A stretch of 64,000 nt of DNA from Vigna angularis. Its lineage: Eukaryota > Streptophyta > Magnoliopsida > Fabales > Fabaceae. Where the stretch lies: positions 47,428,131 to 47,492,130 of the forward strand of contig NC_068971.1 in the NCBI RefSeq assembly GCF_016808095.1. Direction: 5' to 3'. A program made the position numbers and the translations under genes. Shown piece after piece: positions 39,188-51,773 of this stretch. Position 1 is the stretch's first letter. Each line of letters opens with the position of its first letter. The notes under the pieces are model-generated. The model saw nothing but the letters and a program-made list of their open reading frames with translations. It made no database searches and was not told where the DNA came from.

Positions 39188-40647
39188 TAGGGGTAGACAA
39201 ATAGAACTAAACTGCCATGTAGTGAACTAAAAACTAATTTGTCTAAACTGAACTAAAACAGTTTAGACAAACTCAACTAAACTGTTTTTTGTTTTATCAA
39301 ACTGGACTGAACTGAACTATACTAAATTGTACTAAACTACAATATAAACTAAACTGAACTACTAACTATACTAATTTTAAACTGAATTGTACTAATTTTA
39401 AACTGAATTGTACTAGTTTTTAAACTGAATTGTATAACAATACATGTTTTTTTTAATTGAAATTTATTTTAATATTTATTTTATTTTATTTATAGGTGCC
39501 TTACAAATTAATTTTTTAATTATTTGATATTATTATTTTCTATTTTATTTATATGTTTTTAATTAATTAATTAATTAATTAATTTATTTTTATTTTTTTA
39601 TTTATATTTATTTTGTCATGAATATTATTTTACTTTTATATTTATTTTTTTAATTATTTATTTATTTTTTTGTTTTAAATGTGTATATAATTTATTTTAT
39701 CTTTTTATCTACTTATTTTATTTTATAATAATTTTTTATTTATATTTATTTTGTTGCCTCGTAAAATTGTTTTATTTGTCAATTATTTATTATTTATATT
39801 TTATTATGTAAAAATTAAACTAATATTTATTAATTATTATAATATAATAAAATATGATAGTAGAAAATTACTCTTAATAAATGTTTGTTAATTTTTTTGT
39901 CATTTGATATTTTTATAATATTAATTATTTTTGTTATATTACTATTTTTTTTATGATATTTTATTATATAGTCATTTAATAAAATTTAACGTTAAAAAAT
40001 ATATTTTAGTTTTAGTCTGTAAAATACTGTCATTTAAAAATAATAATATTGATATTTATTTTAGAGTAAGTTGATTTTTAAAATAAATAGTTACTTTAGT
40101 GTGTGCGCTTACACATTTTAATATCATTAAATTTTTTTTAACATATTTTAACATATTTAACAATATGTTAAATAATATAATATATTTAAAGTATTATTTT
40201 TTTTATATAGTCTTTTTTTTCTTTTATGATTTCTATTACTTAATCATTTAATAAAATTAAGTTTTAAAAAATATATTTTACTTTTATTACTTAAAATAAT
40301 ATTATTTAAAAAGTAATATATGTTCATTGATAAAAAAATATAAAAAATTGTGATAAAAAAATTTTGTCTTAAAAAATTCATTATTAAATTTTTATTTGAA
40401 CGGTTTCTTTTATTATATTTTATTATTAAATAACGTTTTCTTAACAAGACGGACAAGTAACTAAAGAACAAAAAAGAGTAGATACAATTTTCATGTGTTA
40501 AATGAAACGAAAGTGTTATAAGTTCAGTTTTTAAAAACTAAACTATAAAACAGTATACTGAAGTTTTAGTAAAAGTTGATCAGTTTTTTTAAGTATAATA
40601 TAGTATAGTTAACTATAGTACAATAAGTTATTTTTGCCCATCCTCTA
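39188..40647. mobile_element. Non-autonomous hAT-like element with AACTRAACT subterminal repeats
   Basis: The left end TAGGGGTAGACAAATAGAAC resembles the reverse complement of the right end, TAGAGGATGGGCAAAAATAAC. The left 250 bp contain more than ten variants of AAACTGAACTAAACT. The right end has a smaller set of AACTATA/TATAGTT motifs. The interior is extremely AT-rich with no transposase. No convincing 8-bp duplication was found, so the assignment rests on end sequence and subterminal repeats. Confidence 0.55.
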
Positions 40648-40655
40648 CTAAATAT

Positions 40656-41191
40656 GATAAACACTTTTAATCCAATAAACTAAATTTATCAACATGTATA
40701 GGTTATAGACTAAATTTAAAACTAAAAACATGACTTATCAAATACACTTTTTGAATGCTAAAAACTAAATTATCAATTAGATACTAATTTATAAGACTAG
40801 AGTTAACTTATAAAATAGTTTTGCCGCACATACCTTAAATCAATTATTCTTGTGAACAGATTTTAAGGACGATCTTATATCTCAAACCAAACATCAACAT
40901 TATTCCATTTAACAGTAAATATAAAATAAAATATAAAAAATACTTAAAGAAAATGTTTTAAACAATAAAAAGCCCAACAATTGTTTAGGACATGTCGTTC
41001 AAAAAGTATCATTGTCAAATTAGAAACAACGACACAAAATTTCAATCAATCATAAATTTTTTTTATGACAATTCATTGTTCTTTTTGTATTAATCATTGT
41101 AACTTACTAATAAAAATACCCTTTAATTAAAATTTTTATAGTGAAACAGTATCCTACGATAAATAATCGATATAAGGAATATTCAAATAAA
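40656..41191. other. AT-rich intergenic DNA
   Basis: Nothing recognisable between the two hAT-like elements. Confidence 0.5.
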
Positions 41192-41199
41192 AATAAAAG

Positions 41200-42122
41200 T
41201 AGAGCCGTCAAAATGGGTTACAGTCCGCGGGTTAACCCGGCTCACCACGGGTTCGGGTCGGGTTGGGTTTGAAAAAATTGAATTTTTTTATGTGGGTCAG
41301 ATTTAAACCCGGCTCATGCGGGTTGAACTCGTGATGGATCAGGTTGATCCACCAACTCACCTACCTAATTTTATTTTTTTAATTTATTATTTTATTATTT
41401 TTGATAAGTTGGATGTATTGAGTTATCTAAGATGGCTTGTGACATTCTTAGCATTCCAATCACAACAGTTGCTATTGAGTTTGCCTTTAGTCTGGTTCTC
41501 GTGTGTTAACCAAATATCGTTCCTCCATTATTCCAGAGAATGTTGAAACACTCATTTTAACTCAAAATTGGTTACAGCGTTTTGAATTAATAGGTAAAAT
41601 TATTATTAGTACTACGAAATTTATTTAATTATTTTCTAATTTGTGTTTCAATATTATTAGTTAACATTTTTTTTATTGAATTGTAGATGGAGATAAAGAA
41701 AAAGATGATTCAAGAGAAAATATTGTAGATTTATCTATTCAAGATTCTAATATTGTAAATGGATAAAGAACACAAAAATGATGAATATAAGAAACTTATT
41801 TATATGTTTTTTGTGTTTGTTTTTGGGTGACATTTGGATTATATTGTACTTTTTATTATTATTTTGAATTGTCTTCAGTTTAACATAATTTATTGGGAGT
41901 GAAATTTGTTTAAATTTCAATATAAAAATTTGTAATTTTTTTTATTTAAAAAAAATTGTAATTAAATGGGCAACCAACCCGTTTACCTACCAATCCGTGG
42001 TAGGTCGAGCCGAGTTCAGATTTTTCTGACTCGTTAATAAATGAGTCAGGTTGGATTGACTTACTAAGTGACCAACCCGTGATAGACCGGACCGGATCGA
42101 GTTATTCATTTTGACAACTCTA
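41200..42122 (+). mobile_element. Degenerate hAT element with transposase remnant
   Basis: The 923-bp element has ends TAGAGCCGTCAAAATGGGT and, inverted, TAGAGTTGTCAAAATGAAT. GC-rich subterminal sequences carry GGGTT, CCGG and CACGGGTT motifs. A near-perfect 8-bp duplication flanks it (AATAAAAG at 41192-41199, AATAAAAA at 42123-42130). It encloses the C-terminal end of a hAT transposase. Most of the coding region is deleted, so it is not autonomous. Confidence 0.85.
41409..41766 (+). pseudogene. hAT transposase C-terminal (dimerisation) domain remnant
   Basis: Pieces in three frames reconstruct the end of a hAT transposase: KLDVL near 41409, [17 protein letters not shown] (41438 to about 41490), then after a frame change [19 protein letters not shown] and [11 protein letters not shown] (41497 to about 41592). 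A GT-AG intron (41593-41686) leads to an acidic tail ending at TAA 41764-41766. The hAT signature is the IP-T-A-E-FS stretch and the RSS-P--VE-L--TQNWL block. An internal deletion and a frameshift disable it. Confidence 0.8.
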
Positions 42123-42474
42123 AATAAAAATAATATGATGGGAGAATAATTAGGATCTTCATAATAAATTATTGTCGTTATTTAATAAATATAGTAGTAA
42201 TAACTAGAATGAATTCTATAAATTATTATGATCGTGATAAATTTGGTTATCATTATGATTTGATATATATTAATTCCAATATTAAGAATTTATTTGCGTA
42301 AATTTGAGTGGGAATTTTTCTGACCTGTGTTTGTTCTGCTTTATCGTAGGACACGGAGCGAAGGAAGGTCAAAAGACTAAAAAGCCCCCGAGAGCATTTT
42401 AAAATGACCCAAACGGACGTTTCTTTCGGAGAAGCTAAGCTAGCTCTAAACCCAACACCTCTCTTACGCTGCTG

Positions 42475-42543
42475 AAACCCTAAAACCCCATTTTCACCCA
42501 CACATGCGTGGATCTTTCCTCTCCTTTTTCTTCGAAACCCTAA
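42475..42543 (+). promoter_or_regulatory. Two telo-box motifs upstream of the ALY gene
   Basis: AAACCCTAA occurs at 42475-42483 and 42535-42543, close to the presumed start of the ALY transcript. Telo-boxes are common near start sites of plant genes for translation and RNA-handling proteins. The sequence between is pyrimidine-rich, like a 5' leader. Confidence 0.55.
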
Positions 42544-43446
42544 TCTTCGCCCCCGTTTATATTATTTATCGATCCTTCGTACCCCCAAAACTCTCAATAG
42601 CACTCTCTCCCTCTTTCTTCTGATTCTCGCTTCACAATTTTCCAACCGCGTTTCTGTTAACATCTGCAGGTGATTCTATTTTTTTTTTGCCCAATTATTT
42701 TTTTCTAATTAGATGTCTTTTGTTTTGTGTGGTTGTTTTTGCGTTTAAATGGCTGTGTTAATTATGATAGACAGTGTTTTTCTCTGCCTAGATCTTTCCA
42801 GTTTTTCGTTTTTCGCACGTTTTTAAGGGCAAGCTTCCCTGAAAATCTTTGGTTTTAAATTTGGGGTCGGATTCATACTAAGAAGATATTTTGTTGAAGG
42901 AGACAATTGTTGGAGTTTACCATTGATTGCAACGCGTCTATACAAATATCAGGAATTTCACTAGGATCTGTTCGCTGAGAGATTGTGGTTTTCAAATCTT
43001 TAATTATTTTGGTGTACTTAGTTGGGATTGGTTATTCAGTTCTGGACGTTGGCTGTTTAATTATTATACTAATAAAAATATAGTTTTGGGCACATTATAT
43101 ATTATGTTTGGATAGCTTCCGGACTCGATTGCAGCCTTTAAAATCTCGTTGAAAAACTGAAAAGGTTGAAGCAACAATTAGTTGCATTGGGTTGAATATG
43201 TGGTCGGAGACGATTCTTTTAACTAGCCTCCCCCAAAAGCTCACTAGTAGAGAATCAACCAAAGTTTTGCTTTATGAGTTATAACATCCATCCTCTTAGC
43301 CCGGATATTAGTTATTGTGTAATATCTGCGTTGTTCAATTTTATTAGGTTTGGGTTGTGTAAGTATAACTTATTTCTTTGTCTTTGCAGGGCTATATCAT
43401 TATTGAAATTTTGTGAAGTGCTTCACCTGTGTTAAGTTTTCGTATA

Positions 43447-46400
43447 ATGGCTTCTTCCTTGGATATGTCACTTGATGATAGAATAAAGAACAGAAGTAAC
43501 AGAGGAGGTAGAGGTAGAGGAGGACGTGGCAGAGCCCAGTCTGGCCGTGGGCTAAGCGGGTCTCTTAATGGTGGAAGAATGGCCGGTGCTGTTAATGGTA
43601 GAAGAATGACTGGTGCTGGTAATGGTGGAAGAACATCTGGTGCTGTTCGTAGAGGTCCTCTTATGGTTAACACTCGGCCATCATCATATGCTATTGCCAA
43701 GGCAAGCTCAAAAATCGTGGATGCTTATACATGTGCTTGAGAATCTGATATGCTAAAAAAATACCCAATTATGAGACGTTCAGCATTATAGAAACTCAAA
43801 AGCAAGTGGAATTCCGCTTCTTTAGTAGTTGTTCCATGGAGAAGCTCATGCTCGATCATTTTGCATCATCAATGCCTTTGTCATAGTTCCATAATGTCAC
43901 AATTAGTATGAACATAAGAGTTTTGCTTTTGTTTTGGGGGGCTTTGCTACAGATCTCTGATGTGTGCAGGAGTTCTTTGGTGATTCCTGGCATATTATGT
44001 GAAGGGGCTTCATTAGGTGAATTTCAAAATGGTGCTCTTACAACTAGCACAAAAATCATATAACTATAAGTGGGGTTAAATTCTCTAAACCATGCTAATC
44101 CATTTCATTTTACACGAGATGACTTTAAGTGTTTGGCTGGTTTTGTGTGGACTGGTGTTTTATTGGATCCTCTTGCTAAGTTCGGTTCTACAGTGCAAGA
44201 ATTCAGTATACTTCCCTAAATCATGGTATTTTGCAAAGGAGCTTTTTCGCTTAGAACCAGAACTGGAGCTCCCACTAGTAGCATAGCACCGGTTTATATG
44301 CAGTGGGTTGAATTCTTACTCCCATTTACCATCTTTCACCTAAACATTGATGTTTGAGTACGAGTTCTCTTGAATATATATTACCATGGTCAGATCAACT
44401 TCGTTAATAGCGTGTTTTGTTTTTTTATGGAGATTTTCCTGCTCTGACTAATCTTGAAGAATAGTGATTTTTTCTGGTCATAATCTGATGTGTTCTTTTG
44501 CCACTTTGGGAACTGTTCTGTTCTTTGGCCAGTCTATTCGCAGAACTAGGCCATTTCCATGGCAGCATGATTTGTTTGAAGATAGCTTAAGAGCTGCAGG
44601 AATTCAAGGAGTAGAAGTTGGCACCAAGTTATATGTTTCCAACTTGGATCATGGAGTAACCAATGAAGACATAAGGGTACATACTATGCTGTATCGTCAT
44701 ATGATTCTTTCTTAGTCGCTGTTTCTACCCAATCTGTGTGGAAGTTCTCTTGAAACTTGATTTGCAACTCAGGAACTTTTCTCTGAGCTTGGAGAGTTGA
44801 AGCGTTATGCTGTTCATTATGACAAAAATGGACATCCAAGTGTAAGTATTGGGTTTTGTCTTGTAAATTCAGTTGCCATTATATTTTAGCTTAAAAGTTG
44901 GTGATTTTGTTTTTCTTAAGAGGGAGTTACTTGCAATAACCAAAAGTATAATTAGAATTTTTCCCCATTTTACTTTAAGTTCTAGAAAATATTGTGCTTA
45001 GCATTCTATCTGATATCTTTAACTGTGTAACAGGGTTCGGCTGAAGTTGTTTATACTAGAAGAAGTGATGCATTTGCTGCTCTTAAACGATATAATAATG
45101 TGCTTCTGGATGGAAAGCCCATGAAGATTGAGATTGTTGGTTCCAATGCAGAATTGCCCGTAAGTGCTCGGGTGAATGTCACTGGGGTGAATGGACGTAG
45201 GAAGAGGACTGTTGTAATGACGTAAGTTGCCTTGGTAGCATTTTGAACTTTATTTTAGTTTTCTTTTCTTTTAATATTGGGATCCTTCAGTTAACTTTAT
45301 TTTATCTTATGAAGTATTGAAGCATTATTCTGTTTGTCTTACAAATAGTGCATTTTTATTTCGAATTCTGAAAATATGGTGTCAATTCTTCTGCACGATC
45401 AAAACATGCAACAACTGACTTTTTTGTTCTTCAGTGTTGTCGTTTTTGGGTGCAGATTTGATAGACAACCAAGACGCATCTTACTACCCCTATTTTTGTA
45501 GGCACCATGCCTTATTTCTTCTACTATCTTATCCTGTCCAATGAAACTAAGTCCCTCCTTGACAGGCATCTATACTACTCATTTTTGTTATCTGGTTCTT
45601 TGTCTAAAATTCGAGTTACTCTCATTTCCAGTAGCTTTCTTTAGTTTGTTTTTCTAGCCTATGAGCTCTTGTTCTGTTCTCCGTCTTTTTTCATGTTTTT
45701 GGCACATTTCATATATCCATGCATTGGTTGGAATGTTTTGACAAGAACGTTCGTACATGTTCAGGAGAATGTGCTTGGTTTACTATTTTCATGTCAGCCA
45801 CGAAATGAGAATCTTAGAGCCTGCCTCTGTTCTTCCTAAAATATTCCAGCGGCCTAAAATATTGTTCTATGGATCAACCACCAAGATAAACCCATGGTTT
45901 CAATGGCAGAAAGAAATTGCTACCAGTTGATTGAAATTGTTCAATGGCAGAAAGAAATTGCTGTGCCAATCTGGTAGCTGTTCTGTACTAGAGTTAGGAC
46001 ATAGAATAGAAAATGAGTGATTTCCTTGCATTTTGATATTGGTGCAGAGCTCCCTACTCCTGAATCGTCTAACCTTTTCTCAAATGATAAGATGATTTTT
46101 CTATCAACCTTCCCTTTACCGGCATTTGCTTTACTTCTACTATCTCAGTCGACCATATAATGTAACTGACCAACTCTATTGTCGATAATACACTGGACTG
46201 ACTACTAATGGATATTTACCAGTTTTAAGTTTCTGCTAAAATCCCTGAAGTCTTTCTGGAAACAGCATTTGCTGCTTCACTGTTTGCTGATGTTTGGACT
46301 TCTGACTGTCTTGCAGGCCTAGAGGTGGACCAGCTGGAGGTCGTGCTATTCCTAATCGTGGTGCTGGGTAAGCCTTTTAATTGTTTTCTTTGGCATAATC

Positions 46401-47760
46401 TCTTAACGATTATTGTTTTACTGAAATTTGTATATTGGACTTTTGTCAACAGTGTTTATATGTTCCCTAGCGCAAGTTAACATAGTAGTATGAATATTTT
46501 GCTCATTTATGTTTTGTCTTATACTGAAATTTGTATATTGGACTTTTGTCAGAAGTGTTTTTATATATTCCCTAGCGCAAGATAGCATAGTAGTATGAAT
46601 ATTTTGGTCATTTATGTTTTGTCTTATGTTTAAGGTATTTTGCTGCGTTCTTTAGTTCAGGTATGGTTTGGATAGAGCCCTTCCTATCTTCGATTTACAA
46701 ATAGTTCATTTGATGCTTCATGCATCTTTTTCCTCGTTTTCTTTATACTGTGTTTTTTAGAAGATTTCATAAATAATGTTTTTAATCCTTTTTGACTATG
46801 AATAAGATTGATTTAAATATTAAGCTGTTGATAAGCAATAGATGTACATGTGATAATCATTTGCGATGTAATGTTTTTGGTGGAATGAAAATACAGTTTT
46901 TTTCGGGAGGAAAGGAAATTTGGTAGCGCGGTTGTGCATTCCGACACATGATTTGAAATTTTGTTGCTATTTTCCGTATGAGAAATCACAAACCATAATT
47001 GTTTTTAATGGTACGAAAAATGTAAAATAACAGGTACAAAATAAATTATTATACTAGATAAATGATCTAGAATCCACCTGGTATATGCATGGTTTGATCG
47101 AATTGGGCAAATTTATCTACAGTGTCTGCCCCGTTGAGAAAAATTTCATTTGGCATTGGCAGATATAGTGATAGTTTCCTTTAATAGCATGGGATGTCCT
47201 TTCATCTGTTCAGGCTATTATCAGAAGTTAGGAAATGCTGTTGCATTAAATTGGTGTCCAACCTTGTACTTTTGGAGATGTTGATTGATGATTTGTTTTC
47301 GATATAACATGTTAAGGTTGGTTTGGTTTGAACATGGGGACGATGCAATAGTGTAATCCTTTTTATTTTTTATGGTGCGATGTTGAGTAGTAGGCACTGG
47401 TATTGGTTAGGTTTTGCTTCCTGTATGCTATTGACCTGCAAGGTACCGGTACAGTAATTTCATCTATTGTACCTCTGTTATGGTACAGTAATCCTTTATG
47501 CCGTTATTGTACCGTTCTTTCCTTTCCTTTCATTGTTGTATCCAGGACTTTTGTTCATATTTAATTTTTTTCACAGTTGGGGACGTCGTGGTGGCACAAG
47601 GAGTGGCAATGGTCGGGGTAGAGGTGGTGGAGGTCGTGGTCGTGGCAACGGTCGAGGTGGAGGTCGAGGCCGTGGTAGAAAAGACGCCGTTGAGAAGTCA
47701 GCAGCAGAACTTGACAAAGAACTGGAGACCTATCACGCTGAGGCCATGAACATCTCTTGA
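43447..47760 (+). CDS. ALY4: ALY/REF mRNA export adaptor (THO complex subunit 4)
   Basis: It binds spliced mRNA in the nucleus and recruits the export receptor through the TREX complex. Coding exons: 43447-43701, 44533-44676, 44773-44841, 45034-45221, 46317-46367 and 47577-47760, giving 891 nt and 296 aa. An untranslated exon ending at 42669 and a leader intron to 43389 precede them. The N-terminal MSLDDRIK is the UAP56-binding motif. RGG-rich sequence follows to about residue 70, then a single RRM (about 110-185: KLYVSNLDHGVTNEDIRELF, GSAEVVY). The Gly/Arg-rich C-terminal region ends LDKELETYHAEAMNIS, the conserved second UAP56-binding motif. The NTRPSS...PWQHDLFEDSLRAAG stretch and that ending match the ALY3/ALY4 subgroup. 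Intron 1 within the coding region is a GC-AG intron (AAG|GCAAGC). Intron 5 contains a 103-bp duplication. Confidence 0.95.
46420..46628 (+). repeat. Roughly 103-bp duplication in an ALY intron
   Basis: Two copies at about 87-90% identity (CTGAAATTTGTATATTGGAC starts at 46421 and 46524) lie head-to-tail inside the intron 46368-47576. It is a local duplication with no sign of coding. Confidence 0.8.
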
Positions 47761-48539
47761 ACTCGGAAGCCTCAGCTTATTTTGTGTTAAGATTTGGTTC
47801 CCTGTACAAAAGTTCGTTTCGTTGGTGTTACTTTAAATCTCTTGCTGCTCGGTGCTTTTAAACATGCCATCTGATTTCACCTTATTTTAAGTCTTGTTAG
47901 AGAGGCCGAATGATCGACCTAGGGATTTTCAATTTCAGTTATAGATTTTAGTTTTATTTGCGTTTTGTTTTTATATTATTGTAACTGAAAATTTCAAATG
48001 TTCACTGTTTGAATGTTATTTCTTTCTAGTTGACGAGAATAGTGATAATGAGCTTGAGACAATACAGTGCATATCGTAAAAGTTAGCAGTTGTGCCCGTG
48101 TATATTTGACCTGAAGAAAAAGTAGATCATAATGAATGTCTTAACTTCAATTTAATAAAAACTTGTCAAAAAATTAATTATTTAATTTAACCTGAGTTAG
48201 AGGCAGTATTGGTAAAATTTTCGTTGTTTTTAAGCGTTTCATCATTGTCGAAAATGAATTTTGAAGTTGAAAACTATTAATTAAATTATTTATTTGAATG
48301 GTGAATAATTATTTAATTGATCCTTGGAAAGAATAAGATATATTCTAGTTTATGCTTGAATGTTCACAGCACTGACAGGGTATTATTGCTTACCACTTCA
48401 AAATAATACAATCAACCAACTCATTTGCAATAGCAGTCCTCAACTTATGAAGCTGTAATCCATCTTTTTACATGATGAATAAACAAAATGAAGAATGTTT
48501 AAAAATAAGAAAAAATGCAGATATATGAATGAATGTTTT
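47761..48539. other. Convergent 3' regions of ALY and the lipase gene
   Basis: About 780 bp separate the two stop codons. The two transcripts end tail-to-tail here. Nothing else is recognisable. Confidence 0.6.
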
Positions 48540-51500
48540 TCATTCATGATTTAGTTCTACCGTTTTACTCTTCTTTAGGAGTTTTTCAACAACCTCATCC
48601 CAGTTTGATCTTCTATCACTGGATTTTGATTGGGTACTTGACACGTTATTGTTTCCACTATCCGATGCTTCTTCACCTTCATTCTTCTCCGCCGTTTCTT
48701 CCTCTGCAGAGTCCACTGCATGAGGCACGTTTAAGCTAACAGCCCTTTCCAAAGCATCTCTATGTTCTTTCTCTATGGTCTTCAACCTCTCGAACTTTTG
48801 TACCGTTGGAGGCTCTGTCACAGTTTCAGAGCTCTTCCCCTTCATCAACTAAAACAGAATACCCAAAACAGTCACAATTTCGTTACGTGCACAAAACAAC
48901 GACAAATTTTCAACACAACTTTGATACATTGATCACATCATTACTGATAACATAAACATAAACCCGAAAACTTGAAATAACACACACAACAGAACCAAGT
49001 TTTCTATTCCGAGTCTTTTTCCTAGTTCGAATTACAAAACATCATTCGAAAAAAAAAAACAGAGAATCAATTGGTGGGTAATTCCTTACTTGCAAGGCTT
49101 TCTCGGCCTCCCTTTCAATCCAAATAATTCCATGATCTGATGTTGCATTACACGACAAGACGATATGCTCAAATCTTCCATCAACAGGAATAGCAGTCCT
49201 CACTTCAGGAGGAAATCTCCCACATCTGTGTTCCCCAAAGCAATAATAAATTTCATTATCAGGAAAAACATATTACTATGTAGCAGTAATTCAGGACAAG
49301 ATTTGACGATGAATAAGATTTCTCAGTCACACTCAATGAACTATTCGTTTGTCAGCCTACATCAATCATGCTACCAGCAAACTATATTAAACAAAGTCCT
49401 GTCAGCACTTTGGTCTTATTCTACATGCTCACCTTTCTAGCAATTAAAACAATTACAATAATACAATCTATGGCGATGAATTTTTAGATTGTTTAAATCA
49501 AATTCCCCTGTTTATGGTTCACAAGAATAACACAACTAGAGAAGACATAATTTTACTTTTGCACCAGACCAAGCAAATTAAACAAAGATTATTATGAATA
49601 TTCCCACAATATTCATGCTGGTATTGGAGCTTACTATGAAGGGAACAATTTGCGATTGAATACCTGCAAAATTTTCTCTCAACAATATGGTACATTCGTC
49701 CAGGCGCATAAAGTCTCCTTGGATCTCTAAGCTTTCTACCCTCAGGTATGAAAGTGTCTCTCAGGCAAACCAACAACAATAAGCAGGGCAAACTGTTTAA
49801 ATCATCAAGGCCTGGTTTAAGAGATCATCGTGATATTTCACCATGCTCCATAATAAAACAAATAAAAACAAAAAACCAAAGGCAAACTTGAAAGTTGAAA
49901 TCCAAATGCGCCATGTCCATACTACAGAAGGGGCTGTACCAACCAGAATATAGATTTGAATATATCTTCCAACGGAGTGGGCGTTCTTGGCAAGAAATCA
50001 TCCTGCACCAAAATATAAAAAACTTCAACTTTTACGATGTTAACCAGAATCATCATCATACAATTGAATAAATGCACAAGATTAGTAGCACTAAGCAGTT
50101 TGATGGGGAAAAAGAAAAAAAATTCTAACTGTTCCGTTTAAAAAACGAAGGGATGGGAAATAATTATTTCACTCTTGTGTATTATTAACAGGTCATACAT
50201 TAGGTACATGTTGCCTTACATATTTTTGCAATTTAATTTTATTCACACATCGCCCTATACACATCATTTCAATCAATAAATCACAACTTTCTAAAAACTA
50301 CTACTCTCCAGAAACTACTACTATCTTTCAAACAGTACATGATGTAATACAATATTTAAAGTAACCCTTGAATATATATCCATCGGTTTACTCCATAAGC
50401 TGATGTATGTCAGCATAATTCAGAAACTTTGAAGAATTTTTTTAATATTTAAAGTAATATTAAACATGATTTCTAACACTTATAGGACTACCCAGGTAAT
50501 TTACTTTACTATTAGGATCGTTCAGGGAGAAGGTAACACGTGAAGGATAAAACTGATAGTTTACTCAAACATAAACAAACTACAGCGACACCATGGTCGG
50601 GCTGAAAAAAGTCTTACAGAATACGTTAAAACGAAAACATGAATAATTACAAAAATATTCTGAAAATATATGAAGAAAAAGTAAAATCAACATACACTGT
50701 TTTCATTATTTTTTATATTATTGTAAACAATTTTAAGAAGTAAAAAATCAGAAAAAAAAACCGTCTTCTCAGTACCCAAACGAGATTGAAAATACGAAAA
50801 ACTAAGACAATAAGTACTGAGTAATAATGAAGTCTTATTCTTTAGTTGAATTATCATGTCTCTAATGGTAAATAGGTACTATAATCAATAACACCTGGTG
50901 GCACTACACATATAATTTCTAACGAGTGTCATAAGACTACAAACGCTGGGAGTAAAATCCCACCGAAAAGTTAAAAATTTTCCCTTAAAAACAACACTGG
51001 TCTAAACAAATACGTGACAATGCAGCGCACAAACAAAAAAAATTATTGAGGAGGTATGAAGTTGTAACCTGCAAAACAACAGAATGAATGACATTGGCAT
51101 ACTTGACAGCCAAATTGAGGGACATACACCTGGCAGGAGCAACCGCGTAACACCGAATCTTCTCCTTAGGAATCCCACCCAAACCATCCCTATGGTTCAC
51201 AACCAAAATCGTCAACAACGACACCACCCCAGAACCCAAAGAGTGTCCCGTGAACACCATATCATATTCGGAACCGTTCTCCAACCACAATCGCTTCAGT
51301 GTCTCCGACTCCCTATTCAGCAGCCACTGCGCCGACTTCAGCAGCCCACGGTGTACGTACCCACCGTCGAACATCTGCTGCCCCAACCGGTTATCAAGTA
51401 GGACTTTGTAGTCACTCTCATTGACCAGGTTGAGGCCACGCACCGCCAGCACGATCTCCTTGTGCTCGTGGTCGAGGTAGATGAGGTAGGGCGGCGCGTG

Positions 51501-51773
51501 TCCGAGCGTGTCCTCGTAGGTCACGCGCTTCTCGAGCCAGTCCGGGTTCAGGCGGTGACCGGGGGCGGGCTTGTAGTACTGGGGATTTCGGAGATCGGGG
51601 TCGTAGTTGGCGAGGATGAGGCGGCAGACACGCGGCACCGGGTCAAACTCGTCAGCGGTGGCGGCTGGCCACGTGGCGCTGTCGTAGTTTCCAACGTAGG
51701 TGCAGCGCTTCCAGAGCCACCTAGCGCAGCCCAGCACGAAGACGCACTCCACCACCCCGCATGAGGCCGACAT
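48540..51773 (-). CDS. Class-3 lipase, calmodulin-binding heat-shock protein type
   Basis: An alpha/beta-hydrolase predicted to act on mono- or diacylglycerols. Minus-strand exons: 51773-51069, 50002-49944, 49792-49664, 49225-49090 and 48848-48540, all GT-AG, giving 1338 nt and 445 aa. Exon 1 contains the N-terminal plant lipase region and most of the lipase-3 fold, with nucleophile motif GHSLGSG (Ser about 178). Exon 2 holds DDFLPRTPTPLEDIF and exon 3 VCLRDTF...DPRRLYAPGRMYHIVERK. Exon 4 continues with PVDGRFEHIVLS and DHGIIWIE. The C-terminus is acidic and probably coiled (ERLKTIEKEHRDALERA) and low-complexity. Length and layout match the plant proteins annotated as calmodulin-binding heat-shock protein. 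Exon 1 is strikingly GC-rich (CpG-rich codons) against the later exons. Substrate and calmodulin binding are inferred from family. Confidence 0.92.

Noticed and set aside
43702..43740. Short ALY isoform ending at the TGA at 43738-43740
   Set aside because: It is read-through into the GC-AG intron; the RRM and C-terminus are encoded by the following exons.
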